NCBI RefSeq assembly: GCF_019083805.1
Contig: NZ_JAHRDV010000013.1
Location: 1 to 64,000 of the forward strand
DNA length: 64,000 bases
Source: Acetobacter estunensis
GTDB taxonomy: Bacteria > Pseudomonadota > Alphaproteobacteria > Acetobacterales > Acetobacteraceae
Direction of reading: 5' to 3'
In this document: in pieces, positions 56,220 to 64,000 of the stretch
Position numbering within the stretch: the first letter of the stretch is position 1
Layout: the number at the start of each line of letters is the position of its first letter
The notes under the pieces: generated by a model
The model's database searches: none
What the model saw: the letters and a program-made list of their open reading frames with translations, nothing else
Told to the model about the DNA's origin: nothing
Position numbers and translations under genes: made by a program

Positions 56220-56815
56220 GTCTGTTCCTGACCACCCGCAAGCCTAATTTCAGCCTGCAGCCGTTCCTCGGGGGTATTGATATTGTCGAGTGCGCCGGGT
56301 GTGCATGCAGGCAAAAGCAACGTGTCGCCACTGATGAGCGCCTGACGCGGGGCGACCCTGCCTGACGCCACCTGACGAGATAACATCTCCAGAGCCGCAG
56401 GCTCCCATATGGTGCAGAAGGGTTCGGGCAGTCCGTCATGTTCACTTCGGAAGGCAACGGCCGTGCATCCATCTCGCCGGGCCTCAATCAGCGTATCAAG
56501 CGTTGCGTCGTCCAGAAACGGCAGATCACATGCCAGTGCCAGCCATGCAACATCAGGATATTCCTGATGAGCAGCGAGCAAACCCGCAGCGGGTCCGATT
56601 GCCTGTGACCTGTCAGCAATTCCCGGATACATGCTTCTTACAACGTCAGTTTTCTGATCTTCCCGCAAGGACACGAAACAGCGGCTAACGCGAGGTACAA
56701 GCAGGCTGAACGCACGGTCGAGTTGTGGACGGCCCTCATAGGCAAGCGCCGCTTTGTCCTGTCCCATGCGACGGCTGACACCGCCTGCAAGGACCAGTCC
56801 GAAGAGGGGTCTCAT
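56207..56815 (-). CDS. mobA: Molybdenum cofactor guanylyltransferase MobA
   Basis: Attaches GMP to molybdopterin to give the bis-MGD precursor required by DMSO-reductase-family enzymes. 202 residues. GTP-binding [51 protein letters not shown] and the Mg site [18 protein letters not shown] are present; [12 protein letters not shown] is the typical end. It overlaps moaC at its 5' end (ATGA) and moaD at its 3' end. Confidence 0.94.
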   Translation of the reverse strand: MRPLFGLVLAGGVSRRMGQDKAALAYEGRPQLDRAFSLLVPRVSRCFVSLREDQKTDVVRSMYPGIADRSQAIGPAAGLLAAHQEYPDVAWLALACDLPFLDDATLDTLIEARRDGCTAVAFRSEHDGLPEPFCTIWEPAALEMLSRQVASGRVAPRQALISGDTLLLPACTPGALDNINTPEERLQAEIRLAGGQEQTCQE

Positions 56816-57090
56816 GGCATCGCATTACCGAAATCGCATCTCTCTCCGCGCTTAGCCACAAGATGCCCCTCGCGGATCACCATTTCATGGGTCAGGGCTT
56901 TGCACATGTCGTAAATGGTGAGCGCCGCGACCGATGCGCCGGTAGGAACTTCCATTTCCATACCGGTTTGTCCCGTGCTCGGCACATGACAATCGATAAG
57001 CGCATCGTCACCATCTATCGTGATATCGACCATGCGTAGTGCCTCACCACTTTCGTCGAGATGGGTCAGGACAGGTGTTTCTCCGTTCAT
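56812..57090 (-). pseudogene. moaC: MoaC with large internal deletion
   Basis: MoaC finishes cPMP synthesis after MoaA and is normally about 160 residues. Here only 92 remain. The N terminus [16 protein letters not shown] joins directly to [20 protein letters not shown], then [20 protein letters not shown] and [19 protein letters not shown]. Compared with the family, about 60 residues are gone, including the segment with the conserved Lys and the LIPLCHPL motif whose His is catalytic; the Glu of GMEME and YDMCK survive. The frame is intact and overlaps mobA by ATGA, so a protein is probably made but cannot be a normal MoaC. A full moaC elsewhere, or an assembly error, must explain cofactor synthesis. 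Confidence 0.85.
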
Positions 57091-57094
57091 CGCA

Positions 57095-58168
57095 TCACCC
57101 TCCGATATAGTGCATTTCAATTTTCTCCCCCGCCTTATCCTCATGAGCAGCTTTAACCCGGGATCGTCGTTCTTGACGCTCTTCGCTGTATCGATCGGCG
57201 CGACGATGCCAGATGTCCGCCAGCGCCTGTCGAAGCGGCTCATCCTCGTCCGTATGACCGGTTTCACGCAGGATTGTCCGCAGGTCGGTGCCTTTCGTGG
57301 TGAAGAGGCAGGTGAAAAGCTGCCCATCCGAAGAGAGCCGTGCCCGCGAGCAATTTCCGCAAAACGGCGCACTGACCGAGGAGATGAACCCAATCTCCCC
57401 ACCGCCATCGGCATAGCGGTAACGGGTGGCAACTTCGCCGCGATAAGCGGGTGACACCGGATCGAGAGGCCAGAGCGCATCGATCCGCGTCATCATCTCG
57501 CGCGAGGTTACGACATCGCTACGTTCCCAGCCGTTGCGATTGCCGACATCCATATATTCTATCAGGCGTACGATCACATCCGTATGCCGGAAGTGCGCAA
57601 GAAGTTCCGGGACACCTGCATCGTTCACGTCACGCTGAACGACCGTGTTGATTTTGACCCCACGCGGAAAACCGATCGCACGTGCTGTTTCAATGCCGTC
57701 CAGCACGGTCCGCAGATCACCGCGTCCACCGCTCATGCGGGCGAAAACAGTCGGGTCCAGACTATCGAGACTCACCGTCACACGGTACAGACCTGCTCCG
57801 TGAAGTGCCGCCGCCTGACGTGCCAGAAGCATCCCGTTGGTTGTGAGTGCGATATCCTCAATCCCCGGAATGCGCGTGAGACGCGCCACCAGTTCCGGCA
57901 GGTTCGGACGAAGCAATGGCTCTCCGCCTGTCAGGCGGAGCTTGGTCACGCCCAGTTCCGCCGCCACTCGTGCCACCCGTTCGATTTCGTCAAAACTCAG
58001 CCGTTCATCAGGCCTTAGAAAACTGAAGCCTTCATGATAGATCGAATCCGGCATGCAATAAGGGCAACGAAAATTGCACCGGTCCATCACGGAAATGCGC
58101 AGATCCCTGAACGGTCGATGGAGCCGGTCTTTTGTGGGTCTGATGCTCGGCAACAATTCCGTATTCAT
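57095..58168 (-). CDS. moaA: GTP 3',8-cyclase MoaA
   Basis: Radical-SAM enzyme converting GTP to the 3',8-cyclised intermediate of cPMP synthesis. 357 residues. N-terminal cluster Cys31, Cys35 and Cys38 ([13 protein letters not shown]), [14 protein letters not shown], the C-terminal cluster Cys270, Cys273 and Cys287 ([20 protein letters not shown] then TC), and the Gly-Gly end EMHYIGG are all present. It lies four bases before moaC and 70 after the molybdoenzyme stop. Confidence 0.95.
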   Translation of the reverse strand: MNTELLPSIRPTKDRLHRPFRDLRISVMDRCNFRCPYCMPDSIYHEGFSFLRPDERLSFDEIERVARVAAELGVTKLRLTGGEPLLRPNLPELVARLTRIPGIEDIALTTNGMLLARQAAALHGAGLYRVTVSLDSLDPTVFARMSGGRGDLRTVLDGIETARAIGFPRGVKINTVVQRDVNDAGVPELLAHFRHTDVIVRLIEYMDVGNRNGWERSDVVTSREMMTRIDALWPLDPVSPAYRGEVATRYRYADGGGEIGFISSVSAPFCGNCSRARLSSDGQLFTCLFTTKGTDLRTILRETGHTDEDEPLRQALADIWHRRADRYSEERQERRSRVKAAHEDKAGEKIEMHYIGG

Positions 58169-58238
58169 GATTTGCGTCTTCGCTTTCCACTCGCGGCATC
58201 ACCCGAAGATGAATGATGCCGCATTGAATGGGACACAC

Positions 58239-60542
58239 TCAGCCGCCGATCCGGATCGGCGCGGCCGACGCAACACTCGGCACCACTTTGACCGGAATAG
58301 CCTTGGCAGCGGGCGTGCCGCTGATCTCGTCATAAAAATCAAGCGGCAGGAGCGGATTAAGTTCCGGATAATATCCCGCGATGGCGCCACGCGGCATGGG
58401 GTAGTCAAGGATCGTCAGTCCATCGACGTACCGACGGCGTCCGTCCTCGCTATAGGTTTCCAGACCAATGACCGCTCCGTTCTCCAATCCCCGATCTTCA
58501 CGGTCCTGCTTGTTCATGAAAATAACAAGGCGGTTGTTGTACACGCCACGATACCGGTCGCTGTTGCTATAGATCGTGGTGTTGTACTGATCATGCGAGC
58601 GGATCGTCGCCAGACGCAGCATGGCCGGATCCTCGATCACATCATTGACCTCAAGTCCCGGCATGACGAGGAAATTCGCTTTACCGTTCGGCGTTTTCCA
58701 TACGCGGCGGCGCGGCGGAATATCGAGATGAAAACCATGAGGATCTTTCATCTTCTCCGAAAAATCAGTGTATATCTCGGGGTAGACCTCCGCGATCTTG
58801 TCACGGATCAGCGTATAATCCTCGATATAATCCGCCCACGGCGTCTTCGAATGGGGCAACGTTGCCATCGCCACGCGGCAGATGATCTCCGTCTCCGGTC
58901 TCACATCCGGGCTAACCGGTTCGAACACACCGCGCGACGGGGTCACATTCGCCATCGCGTCCTCGATAGTGACGAACTGCTCCCCCTTCGTCGTGCGGAT
59001 AATCTCGGAGCGGGACACGACCGGAAGGATCAGCGCGTCCTTGCCGTGGACCAGATGACCGCGATTGAGCTTGGTCGTGACGTTGACCGTCAGACTCAGC
59101 CGTCCCATCGCGGCATAGGAACGCTCGGTATCGGGGATCGCACGAGCGAAATTGCCACCCATGCCAAAAAATACCTTCGCGGTTCCCGCCTCCATGGCCG
59201 CGACCGCTTCAACGACGTGATGACCGTGCTCACGCGGTGGCTCGAACCCGAAGACATCGCGTACGCGGTCGAGATACTTCTGTGTCGGCTTCTCGTCGAT
59301 GCCGACCGTGCGGTCGCCCTGCACATTGGAATGCCCTCGGATCGGCGCGATTCCCGCGCCTTTCTTTCCGATATTCCCTTTCATTAGAAGCAAATTCGCC
59401 ACTTGCTGAAGGAGATGGGATCCTTCTTGATGCTGTGTCAGGCCCATCCCGTAGCAGATGATCGTAGCGTTCGATTTGGCATAAATTCCGGCAATCCGGC
59501 GGATCTGTTCTTCCGAAATTCCAGATATCCGGGTGATATCAGCCCAGGAGACCGACATGACATCCGCGCGCACAGCCTCCAGCCCCGCTGTATGTTCAGC
59601 GATGAAGTCCTGATCCAGAACCTTCTCACCACGGTCCTCAGCCTCGAATAGCGCGCGCATCATACCTTTGAAAATGGCGAGATCGCCGCCGATCCGGACA
59701 TGCACAAATTCGCTGGAAATCGCCGTTGAACCGAACGTTCCCATCTGCAGAATGTCCTGCGGCTCCGTGAAGCGGATCAGTGCGCGTTCGGGCATGGGAT
59801 TGATCAACACAATAGGAACGCCGCGCTTCCGCGCCTCGACCAGATTGGTCATCATGCGCGGCGAATTCGTGCCAGTGTTCTGACCGATGACGAAAATCGC
59901 CTCGGCATGCTCGAAATCGGCCATGACAATTGTGCCCTTGCCAATCCCGATTGAAGGCGGGAGCCCGCGCGACGTCGGCTCATGACACATATTCGAACAG
60001 TCGGGGAAGTTATTGGTGCCGAATTCGCGTACAAAGATAGAATAGAGGAACGCCGTTTCATTGGCAGTTCTTCCGGACGTATAGAACTCCGCCTGATGAG
60101 GGCTGTCGAGCGCATGGAGATGCTTGCCGATCAGCGCGAACGCATCGTCCCACGCGACCGGAACGTATTTGTCGGTTGCCGCATCATAGCGCATGGGCTC
60201 GGTCAGGCGCCCTTGCATCTCCAGCCAGTAATCGCTGTGCTCCATCAGTTCCGTGACGGTATGCTGGGCGAAGAACCCCCGCGTGACACGCGCCTTGGTC
60301 ACCTCATGCGCCAGCGCCTTGGCACCGTTCTCACAGAATTCGAGAGTCTTACGATGATCGGGATCGGGAAAGGCGCAGCTTGGGCACTTGAAGCCGCCGG
60401 GTTGGTTCATCGCGAGCAGACCACGCGACCCCTTCACCAGCACGCTCTGCTCCATGAGCACCTTGGCTGTCGCGTTCGCGGCACCCCATCCACCCGCCGG
60501 ATGATGATAAGGCTTGAACTCGGATTCTTTTTCTTTGCTCAT
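58239..60542 (-). CDS. YdeP-type molybdopterin oxidoreductase (FdhF/YdeP family)
   Basis: A 767-residue bis-MGD enzyme of the YdeP group, related to formate dehydrogenase. Domain order: GGWGAANATAKVLMEQSVLV, a three-cysteine site (Cys53, Cys56, Cys70; KCPSCAFPDPDH and LEFCENG) that is smaller than the four-cysteine iron-sulfur motif of FdhF, then CSNMCHEPTSRGLPPSIGIG where Cys186-His187 aligns with the molybdenum ligand and its neighbouring His, ICYGMGLTQHQEGSHLLQQV, IRGHSNVQGDRTVGI, and the C-terminal cofactor domain TIRSHDQYNTTIYSNSDRYR. GAAGG precedes the ATG at 60542. E. coli YdeP supports acid resistance, its reaction unresolved. Placed beside cioAB and fdhD, it may feed electrons to quinone or act on an unknown small substrate. 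Confidence 0.9.
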   Translation of the reverse strand: MSKEKESEFKPYHHPAGGWGAANATAKVLMEQSVLVKGSRGLLAMNQPGGFKCPSCAFPDPDHRKTLEFCENGAKALAHEVTKARVTRGFFAQHTVTELMEHSDYWLEMQGRLTEPMRYDAATDKYVPVAWDDAFALIGKHLHALDSPHQAEFYTSGRTANETAFLYSIFVREFGTNNFPDCSNMCHEPTSRGLPPSIGIGKGTIVMADFEHAEAIFVIGQNTGTNSPRMMTNLVEARKRGVPIVLINPMPERALIRFTEPQDILQMGTFGSTAISSEFVHVRIGGDLAIFKGMMRALFEAEDRGEKVLDQDFIAEHTAGLEAVRADVMSVSWADITRISGISEEQIRRIAGIYAKSNATIICYGMGLTQHQEGSHLLQQVANLLLMKGNIGKKGAGIAPIRGHSNVQGDRTVGIDEKPTQKYLDRVRDVFGFEPPREHGHHVVEAVAAMEAGTAKVFFGMGGNFARAIPDTERSYAAMGRLSLTVNVTTKLNRGHLVHGKDALILPVVSRSEIIRTTKGEQFVTIEDAMANVTPSRGVFEPVSPDVRPETEIICRVAMATLPHSKTPWADYIEDYTLIRDKIAEVYPEIYTDFSEKMKDPHGFHLDIPPRRRVWKTPNGKANFLVMPGLEVNDVIEDPAMLRLATIRSHDQYNTTIYSNSDRYRGVYNNRLVIFMNKQDREDRGLENGAVIGLETYSEDGRRRYVDGLTILDYPMPRGAIAGYYPELNPLLPLDFYDEISGTPAAKAIPVKVVPSVASAAPIRIGG

Positions 60543-60546
60543 GATA

Positions 60547-61023
60547 TCAACCTTCCCCTTGAAGGATACCGAACTCTTCCAACGCCGGCACAAAGTTTTC
60601 GTTTTCGTGCTTCGATCTCGCAAGCTTGATCAGCGCGAAGCGCTTAAGCGGTGCCAATGCGGCCCATTGCGCTGGCGTCGGCGGTTGAACACCATCCTGT
60701 TGTGCCTGCAGCAGCACTGCTTCGGGCATACGATCTGGCTCACGCCAGTCATCCAGCCCTTGCGTGACCAAAAAGCGCACAGGTTCATCTGCCCGTGTGG
60801 CAATCAGTTCCAGAACGAGGGCGCGATAAGCCTCCTGTTCCGCATTGGTATCGCAGGGCCTATCAACCAGAAGACCCCGTTCTTCACGCGAAACGCGGCT
60901 CCACTGGCGAAGCGTCATCTTGATTCCAACAATATCAAGCTTTTGCCGCGCGATCATGGGAATACAACGCAACGAACCGGCAAAATCGCGTTCGAATTCG
61001 AAAATCGTGGGACTTTCAGACAT
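60547..61023 (-). CDS. Nitrate-reductase-associated protein family (Nitr_red_assoc)
   Basis: A 158-residue protein of the family first seen beside cyanobacterial nitrate reductase. Landmarks: IFEFERDFAGSLRCIPMIAR, QKLDIVGIKMTLRQWSRVSR and EERGLLVDRPCDTNAEQEAY. The start at 61023 follows GCAGG. It is four bases before the YdeP-type gene, so it is probably an accessory factor for that enzyme; no nitrate reductase is present here. The precise role is unknown. Confidence 0.85.
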   Translation of the reverse strand: MSESPTIFEFERDFAGSLRCIPMIARQKLDIVGIKMTLRQWSRVSREERGLLVDRPCDTNAEQEAYRALVLELIATRADEPVRFLVTQGLDDWREPDRMPEAVLLQAQQDGVQPPTPAQWAALAPLKRFALIKLARSKHENENFVPALEEFGILQGEG

Positions 61024-61061
61024 CGTGCCTGCTCTTTCGTCCATCAGGAGAGATGCATTTT

Positions 61062-61211
61062 TCATTTGGGCACCAAAAGATGAAGTAACGAGGCTACGAC
61101 AAAAAATGTAGCGGTACTGACAATCCAGATTACGGAAAGCCATGCCAACCGGACGCTCAAGTGACGGGATGCTCGTGATCCGTCACCCTTTACAACTTCA
61201 ATGATAGCCAT
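61062..61211 (-). CDS. Small membrane peptide after cydB (DUF2474/CydX-like)
   Basis: A 49-residue protein not found by length-limited gene calling. A basic N terminus (KGDGSRASRHLSVRLAW) is followed by one hydrophobic helix (LSVIWIVSTATFFVVASLLH) and the end LLVPK. The ATG at 61211 overlaps the 3' end of cydB by 14 bases. Genes for tiny single-helix proteins (CydX, CydS, DUF2474) follow cydB in many bd-oxidase operons and stabilise the heme site; length, topology and position fit, though sequence identity to DUF2474 is judged by eye. Confidence 0.7.
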   Translation of the reverse strand: MAIIEVVKGDGSRASRHLSVRLAWLSVIWIVSTATFFVVASLLHLLVPK

Positions 61212-62217
61212 CGGCTTCGGAGACTTTCCCGCGAAAAACGCGATACGAGTAAATCGTGTACGTCAGGATGATGGGCAAAAGGATGACGGTACCGACAAGC
61301 TGGAAGAACTGGCTGGATGGCGGGGATGAAACATCCCATAGGGTCAGAGTCGGCGGCACGGCATAGGGCCATACGGTAATGCCCAGACCGGACAGGCACA
61401 GAAAGAACCAGCCCAACGTGCACAGGAAGGGCACGCGTGAATGTCCTTTCCGCAGGCTGGCTACCAGCAGGAGGCCAAGCACGATCACGAGTATCGGCAC
61501 AGGCGTCACGAACAGAATGTTTGGCCATTCCGTCCAGCGGCGGAGATAAGGGGCATGCAGCAGAGGTGTCCAGACACTGACGGCGACAATGCATGCGAAG
61601 AGCCCGATCACCAACCGCCCCGCCCAGTGACGGCACGAGGCTTCCAAAGTGCCAGTCGTGCGCCACACCAGCCACGTTGCGCCAAGCAGAGCATAACCGC
61701 ACATAACCGACAGTCCGCAAAGAACGGTGAACGGCGTCAGCCAGTCGAATGATCCACCGGAAAAAGCGCCGTCCGTGACTTTAACGCCCTGGATCACGCC
61801 GCCGAGGACGGCCCCCTGACAGAACGCGGCAACCGCCGAGCCGATCATGAAGCCAAGATCCCAGTATCCCGCACGGGGTGTGCCTCTTGTCATCACGCGG
61901 AATTCAAAGGCAACGCCCCGAAAAATCAGGGCGGCCAGCATCAGCACGATCGGCAGATAGAAGGCAGGGAGCAGTGTGGCATAGGCACCCGGGAAAACAC
62001 CGTAGAGCACGGCGCCGCCTAGAACCATCCATGTCTCATTGCCATCCCACACCGGCGCAATCGTGCTGATCATGACGTTGCGTCGTGTCTCGTCCCGTTC
62101 GAGCATGAACAGCATACCAATTCCGAGATCGAACCCATCGAGAATGACATAGATCGAGATGGCAGCGATCAGAATCACGGCCCAGATGATCGGCAGCCAG
62201 TGTGCGAAATCCATCAT
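61198..62217 (-). CDS. cydB: Cytochrome bd-type quinol oxidase subunit II
   Basis: A 339-residue inner-membrane subunit pairing with CydA in a quinol oxidase that reduces O2 to water. Landmarks: PIIWAVILIAAISIYVILDG, FDLGIGMLFMLERDETRRNV, APVWDGNETWMVLGGAVLYG and FPGAYATLLPAFYLPIVLML. It starts 4 bases from the cydA stop. Length and sequence are those of the cyanide-insensitive (CioB) branch. Confidence 0.95.
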   Translation of the reverse strand: MMDFAHWLPIIWAVILIAAISIYVILDGFDLGIGMLFMLERDETRRNVMISTIAPVWDGNETWMVLGGAVLYGVFPGAYATLLPAFYLPIVLMLAALIFRGVAFEFRVMTRGTPRAGYWDLGFMIGSAVAAFCQGAVLGGVIQGVKVTDGAFSGGSFDWLTPFTVLCGLSVMCGYALLGATWLVWRTTGTLEASCRHWAGRLVIGLFACIVAVSVWTPLLHAPYLRRWTEWPNILFVTPVPILVIVLGLLLVASLRKGHSRVPFLCTLGWFFLCLSGLGITVWPYAVPPTLTLWDVSSPPSSQFFQLVGTVILLPIILTYTIYSYRVFRGKVSEADGYH

Positions 62218-62220
62218 CTT

Positions 62221-63663
62221 TCAGGCGCCTTTCGTAGTAGAAACATCGATGACGGCGGGATGTGCGCGTGTTGCCAGAATATCGGGTGCGTGTGCCGGGT
62301 CGGCATCACGTTCCCCTTCCTCGGGTTCACGACTGAGCATCCGAACAAGAATGCCAAGACCCGAACCGAAAACGATCATGTAGACGACGACAAATACGGT
62401 CATCGACACGACCATGCTCGACAGTACGATCGGCGAAACGCTCTGTGAGGTCCGCAGAAGCCCGTAGACGGTCCAGGGTTGGCGGCCGACCTCAGTGGTC
62501 ACCCAGCCACACAGCAGAGCCAGAAAACCGGCGGGAGCCATGCACAACGCCACGCGATGGAAGGTCGGGCTGGTAAAGAGCGTGTTATTCCGCCGATGCC
62601 AGAGCGACCAGAACCCCACCAGCATCATGAGAACACCCAGCGCCACCATGATACGAAACGAGAAGAAGATGACCGGAGATGGCGGTCGCTGGTCACGCGG
62701 GAAATCCTTCATCCCCGGCACTTTGCCGTCCAGACTATGCGTAAGGATCAACGAGCCCAGCAGCGGAACCCCGATGGCATAATCCGTGTGTTCGGTTTTC
62801 ATGTTCGGGATGCCGAACAGCAGCTCCGGTGCACGTCCTTCGCTGTTCCAGTCGCCTTCCATGGCAGCCAGTTTAGCGGGCTGATACTTCAGCGTGTTCA
62901 ATCCGTGGGCATCGCCCGCCAGGATCTGGAGCGGCGCGATGATAGCTGCCATCCACATGGCCATCGAGAACATGACACGCACGGGCTCGCTCGAAATCTT
63001 ACCCTGTCTTCGCGCTTTCAGCAGATGCCATGCCCCTGTCGCACCGACGGCAAAGGCAACAGACAAGAAGGCCGCCAATCCCATGTGCACGAGACGAAAC
63101 GGAAAGGACGGATTAAAGATGATGGCCAGCCAGTCATCGGGCAGGAACTGTCCGCTGGCCGGGTCGATCCGATAGCCACGCGGTGTCTGCATCCATGAAT
63201 TGGATGCCAGAATCCAGGTCATGGAGATAAGCGTGCCGACTGAGACGCAGCAGGTCGCAGCGAAATGCAGACCCCGTCCGACCTTATTCATGCCGAACAG
63301 CATCACACCGAGAAAGCCGGCCTCCATAAAGAAAGCGGTCATGACCTCGTAGGAAAGCAGGACACCAGTAATCGGTCCTGCCTTCTTTGAAAACACCGAC
63401 CAGTTCGTGCCGAATTCATAAGCCATGACCAGACCTGATACGACTCCCATGCCAAAGACGATGGAGAACGCCTTGATCCAGTATCGATAGAGATCGAGGA
63501 AAACCTGCCGTCCAGTTGCAAGCCATAGCCCTTCGAGAACAACCAGATACGCTGCCAGACCAATCGAAAAGGCAGGAAAGATGATATGGACGCCAACAGT
63601 AAAAGCGAACTGAAAACGTGCCAGAAGGAACGCTATATCATGAGCATTCTGCATTCGTAACAT
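62221..63663 (-). CDS. cydA: Cytochrome bd-type quinol oxidase subunit I (CIO type)
   Basis: About 480 residues; the ATG at 63663 follows GAGAAG, with 63654 and 63681 as alternatives. Heme ligands: His of AFTVGVHIIFP, His of PFRLVHMGLAAFLSV and Met of FSFRIMVALGVLMML. Signatures WILASNSWMQTPRGYRIDP and GRQPWTVYGLLRTSQSVSP are intact. The Q-loop region is short, as in cyanide-insensitive oxidases (CioA) rather than E. coli CydA. First gene of the bd-molybdoenzyme operon. Confidence 0.95.
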   Translation of the reverse strand: MLRMQNAHDIAFLLARFQFAFTVGVHIIFPAFSIGLAAYLVVLEGLWLATGRQVFLDLYRYWIKAFSIVFGMGVVSGLVMAYEFGTNWSVFSKKAGPITGVLLSYEVMTAFFMEAGFLGVMLFGMNKVGRGLHFAATCCVSVGTLISMTWILASNSWMQTPRGYRIDPASGQFLPDDWLAIIFNPSFPFRLVHMGLAAFLSVAFAVGATGAWHLLKARRQGKISSEPVRVMFSMAMWMAAIIAPLQILAGDAHGLNTLKYQPAKLAAMEGDWNSEGRAPELLFGIPNMKTEHTDYAIGVPLLGSLILTHSLDGKVPGMKDFPRDQRPPSPVIFFSFRIMVALGVLMMLVGFWSLWHRRNNTLFTSPTFHRVALCMAPAGFLALLCGWVTTEVGRQPWTVYGLLRTSQSVSPIVLSSMVVSMTVFVVVYMIVFGSGLGILVRMLSREPEEGERDADPAHAPDILATRAHPAVIDVSTTKGA

Positions 63664-64000
63664 CCAGGATCTTCTCGACATCAATAAAGATGCCTTTTAT
63701 TTGAAAATAATGAACCTTCGCCGAGAGTTAGAAGCGCGCATCAAATAATCGGCTACTTATGCGCAAACTTCTCGCACTGTTCGTTTGATCGGTATGATAA
63801 GATCATTCTGATTCAGGCGTCCAAGACCTTCTCGTTATAGAATTATGCGTACAGGTTATATAGAGGTGCCAGTTTGATTTGATCTGATTATAGCTCTAAT
63901 ATGACCTGAATACGTGACAAAACGAGCATCCAGGGGATCTGGATACACAACGCGATCGCACTCTGGGATTGAGGAGTTTTTGACTGTTGACTGCACTTCA
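63664..64000. other. AT-rich region upstream of cydA, no gene seen
   Basis: These 337 bases are distinctly richer in A and T than the genes around them, have no credible open frame, and presumably carry the promoter of the cydA operon. Several TTGAT/ATGAT-like half sites near 63784 and 63875 faintly resemble FNR boxes but are not convincing. The window ends before any next gene. Confidence 0.5.

Noticed and set aside
58074..59387. Long plus-strand open frame opposite the YdeP-type gene
   Set aside because: Shadow frame; no family sequence, and the opposite strand encodes a clear molybdoenzyme.
63780..63800. FNR-box-like sequence upstream of cydA
   Set aside because: One half site resembles TTGAT, the other is poor; too weak to list as a site.

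Overview
This 64 kb window looks like chromosome from an alphaproteobacterium, most likely an acetic acid bacterium (Acetobacteraceae). That placement is an inference from high GC and high third-position GC, a cyanide-insensitive-type cytochrome bd oxidase, many short-chain dehydrogenases and membrane-facing oxidoreductases, and a decayed IS5-family transposase of the kind common in that group. No rRNA, tRNA or CRISPR array was seen.

Layout. (1) 0.2-2.8 kb: an IclR regulator with a small heme-binding-like GlcG protein and an MFS transporter; matching GTTCA-N7-TGAAC palindromes lie in front of both transcription units. (2) 3.4-11.7 kb: leuB, then an eight-gene minus-strand block (LysR, LLM-class flavin monooxygenase, sulfurtransferase, amidase, RidA, ThiM, two flavin-reductase-type proteins) that resembles a scavenging pathway for a sulfur- and nitrogen-containing compound. 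(3) 12-25 kb: housekeeping and loosely connected genes (DUF72, Pit phosphate transporter, acetyl-CoA synthetase, Tag glycosylase, MscS channel, TypA GTPase, SMP-30, YqgE/AlgH, YdfG-like SDR, PPK2).

(4) 25.2-41.4 kb: a large catabolic island. A NitT/TauT-type ABC importer is translationally coupled to two SDRs, a creatininase-family amidohydrolase, two adjacent ureohydrolases and a LysR regulator. It is followed by DUF1028, a flavin monooxygenase, a second RidA, an NCS1 transporter, a GMC oxidoreductase, an M20 (ArgE-like) hydrolase and another LysR. The gene set points to import and hydrolysis of a guanidino or cyclic-ureide compound (creatinine-like is the leading guess), releasing urea. (5) 41.4-42.7 kb: a decayed IS5-family transposase marks the island edge.

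(6) 42.7-53.4 kb: a reactive-electrophile and redox module. It has an MFS exporter, a TetR regulator with three similar operator-like sites, SDRs, an SRPBCC protein, an aldo/keto reductase, a GST, a succinate-semialdehyde-type dehydrogenase, an old-yellow-enzyme reductase with a divergent HxlR regulator, AraC, and another SDR. (7) 53.5-63.7 kb: a LysR gene and then an eleven-gene minus-strand operon joining cytochrome bd (cioAB plus a 49-residue membrane peptide), a nitrate-reductase-associated protein, a YdeP-type molybdoenzyme, and molybdenum-cofactor genes moaA, moaC, mobA, moaD, moaE and fdhD. Here moaC carries a large in-frame internal deletion. The final ~340 bases are the AT-rich region upstream of cioA and hold no gene.
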